Part shown: positions 43,270 through 51,492 of the stretch, piece after piece | Layout: each line of letters starts with the position of its first letter | Position numbering within the stretch: the stretch's first letter is position 1 | NCBI RefSeq assembly: GCF_044763875.1 | Contig: NZ_JBIWGZ010000003.1 | Coordinates: forward strand, 310,001 to 374,000 | Source: Rummeliibacillus sp044763875 | GTDB lineage: Bacteria; Bacillota; Bacilli; Bacillales_A; Planococcaceae | Direction: 5' to 3' | DNA length: 64,000 bases | Notes under the pieces: model-generated | What the model was told of the DNA's origin: nothing | The model's input: only the letters and a program-made list of their open reading frames with translations | The model's database searches: none | Made by a program: the position numbers and the translations under genes

Positions 43270-44910
43270 CTAACAAGACTCACATCCTGCTTGCGGGAAG
43301 TTTGGCATAGGGTATGGTTGTGGTTGTGGCCAATGGTGAGCTGGTGGGAATTGTGAGCAACAACAATGTTCTTGCCCCATCATTTGGTGATGCATCATTG
43401 GATGAAACGGCATTTGTGGTCCATAATTCCATTGTGGTTCATTAAACTGTGGATGCTGCATTGCTGGCATATGATACCAAGGTTCTACATTTTGGTGAGG
43501 TCCTTGTTGTTCGTATAAAGATGATGATTCACATTCTCTTGTAGATTCTGGCATTTGCCAATGTGGCGGTGTCATTGATTCCATCATCGGTCCCGTCATC
43601 GGTCCCATCATCGGTCCCATCATCGGTCCCGTCATTGGTCCCATCATCGGTCCCATCATCGGTCCCGTCATTGGTCCCATCATCGGTCCCGTCATTGGTC
43701 CCGTCATTGGTCCCGTCATTGGTCCCGTCATTGGCCCTGTCATTGGTCCCGTCCACGACTCTTGCATTGGCCCACCCATTTGTCCCATCCATGGCTCTTG
43801 CATTGGCCCACCCATTTGTCCCATCCACGACTCTTGCATCGGCGCCATTTGTCCTGACCACGGTGATACCATATGATGGCCTCCGCATCCGCAATGATGT
43901 TGTGGTGCCATTTGTCCTGACCACGGTGATACCATATGATGATGCCCCCCGCATCCGCAATGGTGTTGCGGTGTCATGTGATGGCCTCCGCATCCACAAT
44001 GGTGTTTTGGTTTCATATGATGGCTCCCACATCCGCAATGGTGTTTTGGTTCCATATGATGGCACCCGCATTCGCAATGGTGTTTTGGTGAAACAACCTG
44101 TGGACATGGCATTGGCATTGGCATCGGTATTGGCATCGGTATCGGCACTGGCTGTGGACATGGTGCGCAAGCAGGTTGTTGATATTCTTTTTGCGGTTGA
44201 ATAATGAATTCCTCCTCATGTTGTTCGATCATTTCAATTCTCGCTCTGACGGGGCGGGCTTCTTCAAATGGATGTACATGTGGTATTGGCGTTGGTTCCA
44301 CAATTGGGATAGGGACAGGGATAGGTACCGGCGGTGCTACTGGTGGCTGCACCGGCTGTGCAATTGGATATTCCTTCGGTATTATCCTCGGCTGTTCTTT
44401 TGGATGTGCAATTGGATGCTCCTTCGGTATTACCCTCGGTTGCTCTTTGGGATGTGCGATTGGGTGCTCTTTTGGGTGATGTTCTCTTGGATGCTCTTTT
44501 AGGTGATGTTCTTTTGGATGCGTCATTGAATGCTCCTTTTGATGATGTTCTTTTGGATGCGTCATTGAATGCTCCTTTGAATGATGTTCTTTTGAATGCG
44601 TGTTTGAATGCTCCTTTGGTGCCATCCTCGGTTGTTCTTGTGGTTGCACATGGTGTACTGGTTGTTCCTTAGGATGTACTTGATGAACTGGTGGTTGCTG
44701 TGCTTTTGGATGCGCTGGTTGATGCTCTATTGGTGTTTTCTTAGGCTGTTCTTTTTTTGGCGCATCAGGCAAAAATAATTCCATCCCTGGAACGATGTAA
44801 TCAGGATTTGCTAAATGGACGTTTAATCTTTTCATATCCTCGAAAGAAATACCGTATTGTCTTGCAATTTTCCAGAGTGTTTCGCCCTTTTTGACAGTAT
44901 GAACGCGCAC
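43270..44910 (-). CDS. LysM-containing, repeat-rich spore coat morphogenetic protein (SafA-like)
   Basis: The first 48 residues are a LysM domain (VHTVKKGETLWKIARQYG, ending VPGMELFLP) that would bind cortex peptidoglycan, as in SafA. Almost all the rest (about 500 residues) is low complexity. In order it has His/Lys/Glu-rich HPKEH units, a Pro/Ile/Val tract, Cys-Gly-His units of the form HHCGCGGHHM, W-S-G-Q-M and Q-E-S-W units, a tract of GPMT/GPMM tetrapeptides, and a Met/His/Gln-rich tail with CCC and C..C. GTG at 44910 is the start, with GGAGG 6 bases upstream. The position upstream of ruvA matches safA, but SafA identity outside LysM cannot be shown. Confidence 0.78.
   Translation of the reverse strand: MRVHTVKKGETLWKIARQYGISFEDMKRLNVHLANPDYIVPGMELFLPDAPKKEQPKKTPIEHQPAHPKAQQPPVHQVHPKEQPVHHVQPQEQPRMAPKEHSNTHSKEHHSKEHSMTHPKEHHQKEHSMTHPKEHHLKEHPREHHPKEHPIAHPKEQPRVIPKEHPIAHPKEQPRIIPKEYPIAQPVQPPVAPPVPIPVPIPIVEPTPIPHVHPFEEARPVRARIEMIEQHEEEFIIQPQKEYQQPACAPCPQPVPIPMPIPMPMPMPCPQVVSPKHHCECGCHHMEPKHHCGCGSHHMKPKHHCGCGGHHMTPQHHCGCGGHHHMVSPWSGQMAPQHHCGCGGHHMVSPWSGQMAPMQESWMGQMGGPMQEPWMGQMGGPMQESWTGPMTGPMTGPMTGPMTGPMTGPMMGPMTGPMMGPMMGPMTGPMMGPMMGPMTGPMMESMTPPHWQMPESTRECESSSLYEQQGPHQNVEPWYHMPAMQHPQFNEPQWNYGPQMPFHPMMHHQMMGQEHCCCSQFPPAHHWPQPQPYPMPNFPQAGCESC
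43560..43770. repeat. 12-bp coding tandem repeat (GPMT/GPMM units)
   Basis: A 12-base unit (CGGTCCCRTCAT on the plus strand) is repeated about 15 times with few changes inside the SafA-like gene. It encodes GPMT or GPMM tetrapeptides. The near identity of the units at the DNA level suggests recent copy-number change. Other frames and the opposite strand stay open across it by chance. Confidence 0.9.
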
Positions 44911-45045
44911 GCTTTTCCTCCTTCCGTCTCTATACAATATGAAAAGCATCGTTATTTGGACACTCGAATCTTATTTGTTTACGCCTTTCATGTTACACTA
45001 TGTATGTAGAAGTACTATTTATGCTTGGATTTTGGGGTGTTATTT

Positions 45046-45579
45046 ATGAAAAAATTACTTGGTGAAGAACGTAGAGCGTTTTTATTAGATTTATTAAAAA
45101 CAGAAGGTAAGGCCATTACAGGTACTGAATTTGCACAAAGAACGAATGTTTCTAGACAAGTAATCGTCAATGATATCGCCTTACTAAAAGCGCGAAATGA
45201 ACCGATTGTTGCAACGAGTCAAGGTTATATATTTTTTAATCAAAAAGCTAGCGTACAAATTTTCGAACGACAAATCGCTGCTTACCATACATCAGATCAA
45301 ACAGAAGAGGAATTAAATACATTGGTGGATGCAGGAATTACGGTAAAAGACGTCACCGTCGAACACCCTGTTTATGGCGAAATAACAGCCAATATTATGG
45401 TAAAAAATCGATATGACGTTCAACAATTTATGAAAAAGTTGCAAGAAACAAACGCAAGTCCATTGATGGCTTTAACAGATGGTGCACATCTGCATACCAT
45501 TTCAGCTCCAACTGAAGCTCAACTCGATTTAGCCGAAAAATTATTAATAGAAAAAGGGTATCTCCTTAAAAAAGATTAA
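45046..45579 (+). CDS. niaR: NAD biosynthesis repressor NiaR (YrxA)
   Basis: Nicotinic-acid-responsive repressor. The N-terminal winged helix covers residues 1-60 (ITGTEFAQRTNVSRQVIVNDIA). The C-terminal 3H domain has the three conserved histidine regions (AAYHTSD, VEHPVYGEI, DGAHLHTI) that bind metal and nicotinate. The ATG at 45046 follows GGGGTG. In B. subtilis yrxA regulates nad genes; none is in this window. It is convergent with pheA across a shared terminator. Confidence 0.9.
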   Translation: MKKLLGEERRAFLLDLLKTEGKAITGTEFAQRTNVSRQVIVNDIALLKARNEPIVATSQGYIFFNQKASVQIFERQIAAYHTSDQTEEELNTLVDAGITVKDVTVEHPVYGEITANIMVKNRYDVQQFMKKLQETNASPLMALTDGAHLHTISAPTEAQLDLAEKLLIEKGYLLKKD

Positions 45580-45588
45580 TTTTTACGC

Positions 45589-45624
45589 AAAAAAAAGTGT
45601 CCAACTCATTTGGACACTTTTTTT
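45589..45624. terminator. Bidirectional terminator between niaR and pheA
   Basis: AAAAAAGTGTCCAA and TTGGACACTTTTTTT form a hairpin with T runs on both strands. On the minus side it lies inside the last codons of pheA, including the stop. Confidence 0.88.
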
Positions 45625-46505
45625 ATTTCTTCCTTGGAATGTTGCTTGTATGTAAAATAGCTTCCCAATGATTTCACAGAGCAACCTAATGCAGCAAGTT
45701 CCTCCATTGCACCTTTCATCATTGGCGTATTTTCATCCTCTAACAAATCCAATATAAAGAAATAATCACCTAAACCTGTTTTTAAAGGCCGAGATTCAAT
45801 TTTACTTAAATTAATTTGACGCCAAGCGAAAACAGATAATATTTGATGTAATGCACCTGAGCGATCATTTGGCAATTTTACCATCAGCGTTGTTTTGATT
45901 TGTTCTTCACGTTCTACAAGATCAATACGTTGGTTGCTTCTAGAAAGAACAAAGAAACGCGTATGGTTAAAATGGAAATCGTGAATTTGGGGTTGGACAA
46001 TTTCTAAGTCATAGGTTTTAGCTGCTGCCGTGTTACCGATTGCCGCAATACACTCATCAGGATGCTCGAAAACAAACTGTGCAGCTGCAGCAGTAGATGT
46101 TGTTTGATGTAATGGAATACCTCTAAAACGGTAATACAAGTATTTATGACATTGTGCTAAAGCATGCGGATGCGAATAGACTCCTTGGATGTTCTCCCAA
46201 TTCTCTACTTGCTTTTTATGTACCATCAAATGTTGCTCAATTGGTGATAGTACTTCTCCTATGACATATAAATCGACCTCATGAAATAAATAGTCAATAG
46301 TTAGTGGAACAGTGCCCTCTAAAGCGTTTTCTAATGGAACAATGGCTAAATCTACTTGACCTTCAGCCACAGCTTCAATACATTCTGGAATTGTTTTATA
46401 CGGAATGATCCATTCGTCCCGAAATAATTCTTGTGCTGCTACATGTGTAAATGTACCTTCTGGGCCTAAAAAAGCCACTCGATTTTCCAATTCTTTGGAT
46501 GCCAA
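45606..46505 (-). CDS. pheA: Prephenate dehydratase
   Basis: Makes phenylpyruvate in phenylalanine synthesis. The N-terminus VAFLGPEGTFTHVAAQ, the motif STAAAAQFV and the C-terminal ACT domain (RSGALHQILSVFAWR...NLSKIESRP) that binds Phe are present. The best start is a TTG with GGGGG about 11 bases upstream; a GTG nine codons later is an alternative. It follows pheB by 15 bases. The C-terminal codons double as a terminator stem. Confidence 0.95.
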   Translation of the reverse strand: MASKELENRVAFLGPEGTFTHVAAQELFRDEWIIPYKTIPECIEAVAEGQVDLAIVPLENALEGTVPLTIDYLFHEVDLYVIGEVLSPIEQHLMVHKKQVENWENIQGVYSHPHALAQCHKYLYYRFRGIPLHQTTSTAAAAQFVFEHPDECIAAIGNTAAAKTYDLEIVQPQIHDFHFNHTRFFVLSRSNQRIDLVEREEQIKTTLMVKLPNDRSGALHQILSVFAWRQINLSKIESRPLKTGLGDYFFILDLLEDENTPMMKGAMEELAALGCSVKSLGSYFTYKQHSKEEIKKVSK

Positions 46506-46520
46506 TTTGATAAAGCCCCC

Positions 46521-46976
46521 TTATAATGCGCCTGAACTAATTACCTCTGCTGATTCTACGAAGTCTAATTTTTTGAGACTTTGAATTAACTCGTCCAACT
46601 CCACATCCATAGCTGTAACATCTAATGAAAGCGTAACATTAGCACGGCCTTGAATCGGAATCGTTTGATGGATTGTCAAGACATTACAATGTGTATCTGT
46701 AACTGTGGATAGAAGTCGAGCTAGTGTTCCTTTGCGGTCCTCCAGCTGTAGAAAAACTGTTAAAATACGTTCTTGTACAATAGAGTGAAAGGGGAAAACA
46801 GCATCTCGATACTTATAAAACGCACTTCTTGATAAATCGACCTGTTTAACAGCATCCCAAATTGAAGTGACAGCACCTGTTTGCAACAAGTGCTTCGCTT
46901 CTAATGTTTTTTGCATGGCATCTGTTAAGACATCTTCGCGTACTAAATAATAGCGTTGATCTGCTACATTTTTCAT
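46521..46976 (-). CDS. pheB: ACT domain-containing protein PheB
   Basis: Small protein (151 residues) with a short N-terminal helical region and a C-terminal ACT domain (RKGTLARLLSTVTDTHCNVLTIHQ). The name PheB is kept for this family in B. subtilis, although the catalytic prephenate dehydratase is pheA. It lies between obg and pheA as in other Bacillales and probably has a regulatory role in aromatic amino acid metabolism. Confidence 0.9.
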   Translation of the reverse strand: MKNVADQRYYLVREDVLTDAMQKTLEAKHLLQTGAVTSIWDAVKQVDLSRSAFYKYRDAVFPFHSIVQERILTVFLQLEDRKGTLARLLSTVTDTHCNVLTIHQTIPIQGRANVTLSLDVTAMDVELDELIQSLKKLDFVESAEVISSGAL

Positions 46977-46994
46977 CTTTTTCCCCCCTGAATA

Positions 46995-48284
46995 CTACTC
47001 TACAAAATCAAACTCAAATTCTAATAAACGAACGGTATCACCATTTTCGGCGCCTCGTTCTCGTAATGCTTCATCGACACCCATGCCACGTAATTGACGT
47101 GCGAAACGTCGAACTGATTCTTCACGGCTAAAGTCCGTCATTTTGAATAGACGTTCGATTGTATATCCTGTTAATACATAGGCACCATCATCGGCACGAC
47201 TAATAACAAAATCTTCGCCTTTTGCTTCATGTTTATATAGAACAGTTGCATCTGTTTCTTCATCTTCAATTTCATGAAGTGGGAATTCTGGTGTTTCTTC
47301 CAATAAGTCTGCAGCTGCAAATAGCATTTCTTTTAAACCTTGACGTGAAATTGCTGAGATTGGGAAGATTTGAGCATCTTCACCGATTTGGTCTCTAAAT
47401 ACGTTTAAGTTCTCTTCAGCATCAGGCATGTCCATTTTATTGGCTACAATTATTTGTGGACGTTCTGTAAGTCGCATATTATATTGTTCTAATTCTTTAT
47501 TGATTGTTAAATAATCTTCGTATGGATCGCGACCTTCCATACCAGACATATCAATCACATGAACAATTACGCGTGTACGTTCGATATGACGTAGGAATTG
47601 ATGTCCTAGGCCAACACCTTCAGATGCGCCTTCAATAAGCCCTGGAAGGTCAGCCATAGCAAAGCTTCGGCCATCATCAATACGAACCATCCCTAAATTG
47701 GGTACGATTGTTGTAAAGTGATAGGCACCAATCTTAGGCTTTGCAGATGTAACAACAGATAGTAATGTGGATTTCCCTACACTCGGGAATCCGACTAGAC
47801 CTACATCTGCTAATACTTTTAATTCTAATATAACATTAAGTTCTTGTCCTGGCTCCCCTTTTTCTGAAAGTTCTGGCGCAGGATTTGCAGGTGTAGCAAA
47901 ACGCGAATTACCACGACCTCCACGACCGCCTTTTGCGATGACCGCTTTTTGACCATGTTCTACTAAATCTGCAATGACACGGTCAGTTCCTTCTTCGGTC
48001 ACAACCGTACCAGGTGGCACAGAAACATAAAAAGGTTCTGCTTTTTTACCATGTTGGTTTTTACTCATACCATGTTCACCGCGATCAGCTTTGAAATGGC
48101 GTTTATAACGGAAATCCATCAGTGTACGTAAGCCTTCGTCTACTACGAATACTACATCGCCACCATGGCCACCGTCACCACCCGCTGGACCACCATTTGG
48201 TACAAATTTTTCACGACGGAAGGCTACCATACCATTGCCGCCATCTCCACCTTTAACATAAACTTTTACGTGGTCGACAAACAT
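46995..48284 (-). CDS. obg: GTPase Obg
   Basis: Ribosome-associated essential GTPase involved in ribosome assembly, the stringent response and sporulation. The glycine-rich Obg fold (residues 1-158, with GGDGGNGMVAFRREKFVP) is followed by the G domain (GFPSVGKSTL, DLPGLIEGA, NKMD) and the Obg C-terminal domain. The length is 429 residues. Its ATG shares one base with the spo0B stop (TAATG), a strong coupling. Confidence 0.98.
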   Translation of the reverse strand: MFVDHVKVYVKGGDGGNGMVAFRREKFVPNGGPAGGDGGHGGDVVFVVDEGLRTLMDFRYKRHFKADRGEHGMSKNQHGKKAEPFYVSVPPGTVVTEEGTDRVIADLVEHGQKAVIAKGGRGGRGNSRFATPANPAPELSEKGEPGQELNVILELKVLADVGLVGFPSVGKSTLLSVVTSAKPKIGAYHFTTIVPNLGMVRIDDGRSFAMADLPGLIEGASEGVGLGHQFLRHIERTRVIVHVIDMSGMEGRDPYEDYLTINKELEQYNMRLTERPQIIVANKMDMPDAEENLNVFRDQIGEDAQIFPISAISRQGLKEMLFAAADLLEETPEFPLHEIEDEETDATVLYKHEAKGEDFVISRADDGAYVLTGYTIERLFKMTDFSREESVRRFARQLRGMGVDEALRERGAENGDTVRLLEFEFDFVE

Positions 48285-48826
48285 TAAAAACCCTCCTTCT
48301 TACTTACAATGGCGTAGTGCCATTCTTGTTCTGAATATTGATCCTCATCAATCGTTAAAAATGGATGTTCCATTGATTGATTGAAAATTTCTTTTTGGTT
48401 CCACTGACCTTTTGCTTGAAACGAAATCTCAAATTGCTTTTCTGTTGAATAGATTTGCAATGAAAGTTGCTGCTCAACAAACGGATCTAATGATGGATAG
48501 ATGTGCGAAACAGATTGATCTAAATATTCATAAATCACTTCATCTACTCCCTCATCTACTTCATGTTCAATCATACTCTGAATCGTAACATTGAAGTTTG
48601 GGCAACGCCACCCTAATGTATGGATCCATTCAATTGTTTTAGGTAAACCTAATTTATTGATATTGAAAAAGGTTTTACATTGATCAGCAATTTCTTCAAT
48701 AGATGCTTTTGCTGCTTCAGTTCTACCTAGATCAAGATTGATTTTAATTAGTTGAAGTTGATTTAAAAAATCATGGTTTGCAAAACGTAGCACTTCATTT
48801 ACGGTGAGTGTTTTATCGTTCATCAT
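48284..48826 (-). CDS. spo0B: Sporulation initiation phosphotransferase Spo0B
   Basis: Relays phosphate from Spo0F to Spo0A. The phosphorylated histidine lies in FANHDFLNQLQLIKINLDLGR, the family hallmark, and the remainder is a degenerate ATPase-like domain. At 180 residues it is slightly shorter than the B. subtilis protein. It overlaps obg by one base, and the obg-spo0B pair is conserved in the family. Confidence 0.93.
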   Translation of the reverse strand: MMNDKTLTVNEVLRFANHDFLNQLQLIKINLDLGRTEAAKASIEEIADQCKTFFNINKLGLPKTIEWIHTLGWRCPNFNVTIQSMIEHEVDEGVDEVIYEYLDQSVSHIYPSLDPFVEQQLSLQIYSTEKQFEISFQAKGQWNQKEIFNQSMEHPFLTIDEDQYSEQEWHYAIVSKKEGF

Positions 48827-48896
48827 GGTTCACTCTCCTTCGATGAGATGTTCATCTTACAGTATACCAACTTTCAAAAAATTTTTCTTCTATTAG

Positions 48897-48937
48897 AAAA
48901 AATTCGGCTTCCGCAAAATGTAGCGAAAGCCGATTTT
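48897..48937 (-). terminator. Second terminator after rpmA
   Basis: TCGGCTTTCGC and GCGGAAGCCGA pair and are followed by ATTTTTTC on the minus strand. It is the second of two terminators in a row before spo0B. Confidence 0.88.
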
Positions 48938-48978
48938 GAACTAAGCTTACTAAATGATTTTAGGAATTCTTTAGAAAG

Positions 48979-49008
48979 AAAAAGGACTGCAATGAATGCA
49001 GTCCTTTT
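48979..49008 (-). terminator. First terminator after rpmA
   Basis: AAAAGGACTGCA and TGCAGTCCTTTT form a perfect hairpin with a T-rich tail, 10 bases beyond the rpmA stop. Confidence 0.9.
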
Positions 49009-49017
49009 GACTTTTCA

Positions 49018-49314
49018 TTATGCTTCTTGAGCAACAGGGTACACGCTGACTTTACGTTTATCGCGGCCGTAGCGTTCGAATTTAACAACGCCATCAACTT
49101 TTGCGAATAAAGTATCGTCACCACCGCGACCTACGTTTTCTCCTGGGTAAATTTTAGTACCGCGTTGACGGTATAAAATTGAGCCACCAGTTACGAATTG
49201 ACCATCAGCACGTTTAGCACCTAAACGTTTTGCTTGAGAATCACGACCGTTCTTAGTAGAACCTACACCTTTTTTAGAAGAGAAGAATTGTAAATCTAAA
49301 GATACTAGTAACAT
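49018..49314 (-). CDS. rpmA: Ribosomal protein L27, with cleavable N-terminal extension
   Basis: Large-subunit protein near the peptidyl transferase centre. The mature part begins around SSKKGVGSTKNGRDS and ends KVSVYPVAQEA. The N-terminal extension MLLVSLDLQFF is the Firmicutes type that is removed by the protease Prp after the FF. The ATG at 49314 follows GGAGGTGG. The gene for Prp is directly upstream, and rplU, prp and rpmA form one operon. Confidence 0.97.
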   Translation of the reverse strand: MLLVSLDLQFFSSKKGVGSTKNGRDSQAKRLGAKRADGQFVTGGSILYRQRGTKIYPGENVGRGGDDTLFAKVDGVVKFERYGRDKRKVSVYPVAQEA

Positions 49315-49326
49315 ATGTTCCACCTC

Positions 49327-49668
49327 CTAGATCATTTTATATTTTAATTCGATAAAATCTCCATAACTAGCAACCATCGTATAATACTGGGTTACCATTG
49401 TTTGAAGAATAATTTGCAGTTTTGCATCAGTTTCAATGTCAAGATCGGCTTGGTCGATCACACAGGATAAAAATCCTCCGTTCTCGCCCTGCTCGATACC
49501 TGGTTGTAATTGTAGAATTTGTCCAATCGCATTGACAGTACCAAAGGCAATAGCAGATGCGCCTGCACATACTAAATCGTAACCAGGGTCTCCTGAATAG
49601 GCATGACCTGAAATTTCAAATCCATAAGATTTGCGGTTTTCATCGCTTTGAATTTCAACAGTGATCAT
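49327..49668 (-). CDS. prp: Ribosomal-processing cysteine protease Prp (YsxB)
   Basis: Removes the N-terminal extension of L27. The catalytic dyad His22 (GHAYSG) and Cys34 (YDLVCAGASAIAFG) is at the same positions I recall for the S. aureus enzyme. The length is 113 residues. It lies between rplU and rpmA, which matches the conserved arrangement. Confidence 0.96.
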   Translation of the reverse strand: MITVEIQSDENRKSYGFEISGHAYSGDPGYDLVCAGASAIAFGTVNAIGQILQLQPGIEQGENGGFLSCVIDQADLDIETDAKLQIILQTMVTQYYTMVASYGDFIELKYKMI

Positions 49669-49683
49669 CGTATCACCCCACTA

Positions 49684-49992
49684 TTAAGCGTTGATAGCTT
49701 CAATAACTACTTTAGTGTATGGTTGACGGTGACCTTGTTTACGACGGTAGTTCTTTTTAGCTTTTAATTTGAAAACAACAACTTTTTTCGCACGGCCTTG
49801 TTTTTCAACTTTAGCTGTAACTGTTGCGCCTTCAACGAAAGGAGCTCCAACTTTAACATCTTCGCCACCAACGAAAAGAACTTTGTCAAAAGTAACTGTT
49901 TCACCAGCTTCAGCGTTGATTTTTTCAACGTAGATTGCTTGGCCAGCTTCTACTTTAACTTGTTTACCACCAGTTTCAATAATTGCGTACAT
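49684..49992 (-). CDS. rplU: Ribosomal protein L21
   Basis: Large-subunit protein that contacts 23S rRNA. The start MYAIIETGGKQVKVEAGQ and the end GHRQPYTKVVIEAINA are typical, in 102 residues. It leads the rplU-prp-rpmA operon behind its own promoter and a structured leader. Confidence 0.98.
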   Translation of the reverse strand: MYAIIETGGKQVKVEAGQAIYVEKINAEAGETVTFDKVLFVGGEDVKVGAPFVEGATVTAKVEKQGRAKKVVVFKLKAKKNYRRKQGHRQPYTKVVIEAINA

Positions 49993-50010
49993 AACTGCAC
50001 CTCCTCAATT

Positions 50011-50090
50011 AGACTCAGACTCGCCCTCAATAGGTGATCACATAGATGCTTAATAACCTTTTCAGTGCGGTTGTAGCACGGGTGCTACAT
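50011..50090 (-). promoter_or_regulatory. Ribosomal protein L21 leader RNA
   Basis: The untranslated leader starts with a tight hairpin (GTAGCA CCCG TGCTAC), then a second paired region, and GAGGGCGAGTCTGAG before the rplU ribosome binding site. This agrees in position and general form with the Firmicutes L21 leader, which is proposed to bind L21 for feedback. I did not fold it. Confidence 0.6.
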
Positions 50091-50100
50091 AACATTAGAA

Positions 50101-50129
50101 ATAGTACCATACTAAAACTATGACGTCAA
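50101..50129 (-). promoter_or_regulatory. Promoter of rplU-prp-rpmA
   Basis: TTGACG and TACTAT are separated by 17 bases, with TG one base upstream of the -10 box. The -35 part lies inside the last codons of spoIVFB. Confidence 0.7.
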
Positions 50130-50735
50130 CCTATTTAACACAACGTTTTCAAAAGCTTGTTCGTATTTTCGGTAGCGGAAAGCCTTGATATTCTGATAAA
50201 AAAGTAAAATGAGAATTAACATAAAAAACATTGAACGCGGTATATACCATATGGCCAAAATAAAACAGGTTAGACAGCATGACATAGATAATAGTAAAAA
50301 AGAAGTCTTAGTAGCTTGTAGTGACTTTTTCTCACTCCACACTATTTCTAAGATCCTTCCTCCGTCTAAAGGCCAGATTGGTAATAAGTTGATCAATAGC
50401 AATAAAACCTGAATAGTTTGTAACGGGCCACTTAAATTTCCCGGAAAAAAAAACGCTATACCGAATAACAATAATGTCGCGATTGGTCCAGCAATAGCGA
50501 TCTTGAATTGTTGACTTTTGGTGATCTGCCATTTCGTTTCATATAAAATTTCACCACCATATGGCATAATGATGCATGATTTCACTTTTACACCAAGGAT
50601 ATAGGCTGCAACTAAATGCCCACATTCATGCCAGCATAAAGAAATGAATAGTAGCGCATAATTAGAAAACTGCCCTGTGATGATTAACCATACAATCAAT
50701 GGTAAAAGTGTGGGATGAAGCTTCAACTTCCCCAT
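50118..50735 (-). CDS. spoIVFB: SpoIVFB site-2 type intramembrane metalloprotease
   Basis: Processes pro-SigmaK in the mother cell during sporulation. The zinc motif is in CWHECGHLVAAYI (HExxH with Cys-Gly inside instead of the usual Leu-Gly). The third ligand lies in NLLPIWPLDGGRILE. Several hydrophobic segments are visible, and there is no C-terminal CBS domain beyond a short tail at 205 residues, somewhat shorter than B. subtilis SpoIVFB. The ATG at 50735 shares one base with the spoIVFA stop (TGATG); a GTG one codon upstream is also possible. Confidence 0.9.
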   Translation of the reverse strand: MGKLKLHPTLLPLIVWLIITGQFSNYALLFISLCWHECGHLVAAYILGVKVKSCIIMPYGGEILYETKWQITKSQQFKIAIAGPIATLLLFGIAFFFPGNLSGPLQTIQVLLLLINLLPIWPLDGGRILEIVWSEKKSLQATKTSFLLLSMSCCLTCFILAIWYIPRSMFFMLILILLFYQNIKAFRYRKYEQAFENVVLNRLTS

Positions 50736-51256
50736 CACTTAAGCCAGTCCTTTAATGATCCGGAATCTAAAATGGTACCTCTTCGCTCTACTTGTAAATA
50801 GAATGTACCTGACTTCATCGAAGCCAAAGGTTCTCCTTCCTTAATAGACGTATATGGCAAATAGTCTAGAGATTTTAGAAAACCATATGTTACACGTTCT
50901 CCTGTATCATATGTAATCGTCATTGTTTTACCAAGTGATTTTGTATGCCCTGTAAAAATAACAAAACCATCATGCTTCGCATAAATCGTTAGTGGCTCAT
51001 CGTAAGATAATAACACACCGTCCGAAAATGTTTGCATGGTATTATATTCTCCGATATGAGAGTCAGCAACAGGTGCCATTACCGCCACCTTTTCTTCTTC
51101 GTGAAATACTTGCTTTGTCCAATTTGTAAGAACAAGTAAATCATCATTGGATAGCACATAGTCAGTGACATCAGTTTTTAGTATTTGCTTTTTTTCTAAT
51201 GCTATTACGGTAAATAACATTACTGCAATTACGACAGTAAATTTCCATTTATTCAT
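50735..51256 (-). CDS. spoIVFA: SpoIVFA-like regulator (degenerate LytM/M23 domain)
   Basis: Inhibits and anchors SpoIVFB in the outer forespore membrane. One N-terminal membrane helix (KFTVVIAVMLFTVIAL) is followed by a peptidase M23-like domain (GEYNTMQTFSDGVLLS, KHDGFVIFTGHTKSLGKTMTI) without a full set of zinc ligands. At 173 residues it is much shorter than the roughly 260-residue B. subtilis protein and lacks most of the region before the membrane segment. It is coupled to spoIVFB. Confidence 0.85.
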   Translation of the reverse strand: MNKWKFTVVIAVMLFTVIALEKKQILKTDVTDYVLSNDDLLVLTNWTKQVFHEEEKVAVMAPVADSHIGEYNTMQTFSDGVLLSYDEPLTIYAKHDGFVIFTGHTKSLGKTMTITYDTGERVTYGFLKSLDYLPYTSIKEGEPLASMKSGTFYLQVERRGTILDSGSLKDWLK

Positions 51257-51352
51257 TATCTACCCACCTCAAAATCCCATTTTCTATTAGTTTATGAGGC
51301 AAGGAGAATAATCAGTACAATAATCTAGACAGCTTCACTCTCAAATCAAGAA

Positions 51353-51430
51353 CGCGGATATGACCCCAAAAATCGCGGGTAAATCTATGAAAATCACGGA
51401 TAAATGGTTCAAATTCATGGATAAACGAAA
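51353..51430. repeat. 21-bp tandem repeat between minD and spoIVFA
   Basis: Three and a half units of 21 bases follow one another: CGCGGATATGACCCCAAAAAT, with variants starting CGCGGGTAAAT, CACGGATAAAT and CATGGATAAAC. The unit is loosely conserved. It resembles small intergenic repeats of other Bacillaceae. The remaining bases of this 236-base gap show no gene. Confidence 0.75.
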
Positions 51431-51439
51431 GAACATACT

Positions 51440-51475
51440 AAAAAAAGAGCCCCTAAATTCTCTAGAGACTCTTTT
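51440..51475 (-). terminator. Intrinsic terminator after minD
   Basis: AAGAGTCTC and GGGGCTCTT pair with some mismatch and are followed by TTTTTAG. It ends the mreB-mreC-mreD-minC-minD transcript. Confidence 0.75.
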
Positions 51476-51492
51476 GCTATGTAGCCAAACAT

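Noticed and set aside
43563..44204. 213-codon open frame on the plus strand opposite the SafA-like gene, and a similar one in another minus frame
   Set aside because: Both are by-products of the 12-bp and other periodic repeats, which keep all frames open. They lack ribosome binding sites and give monotonous V-P-S or N-D-G products.
51353..51430. 21-bp repeats considered as CRISPR or an origin iteron set
   Set aside because: No spacers, poor unit conservation and no replication gene nearby.
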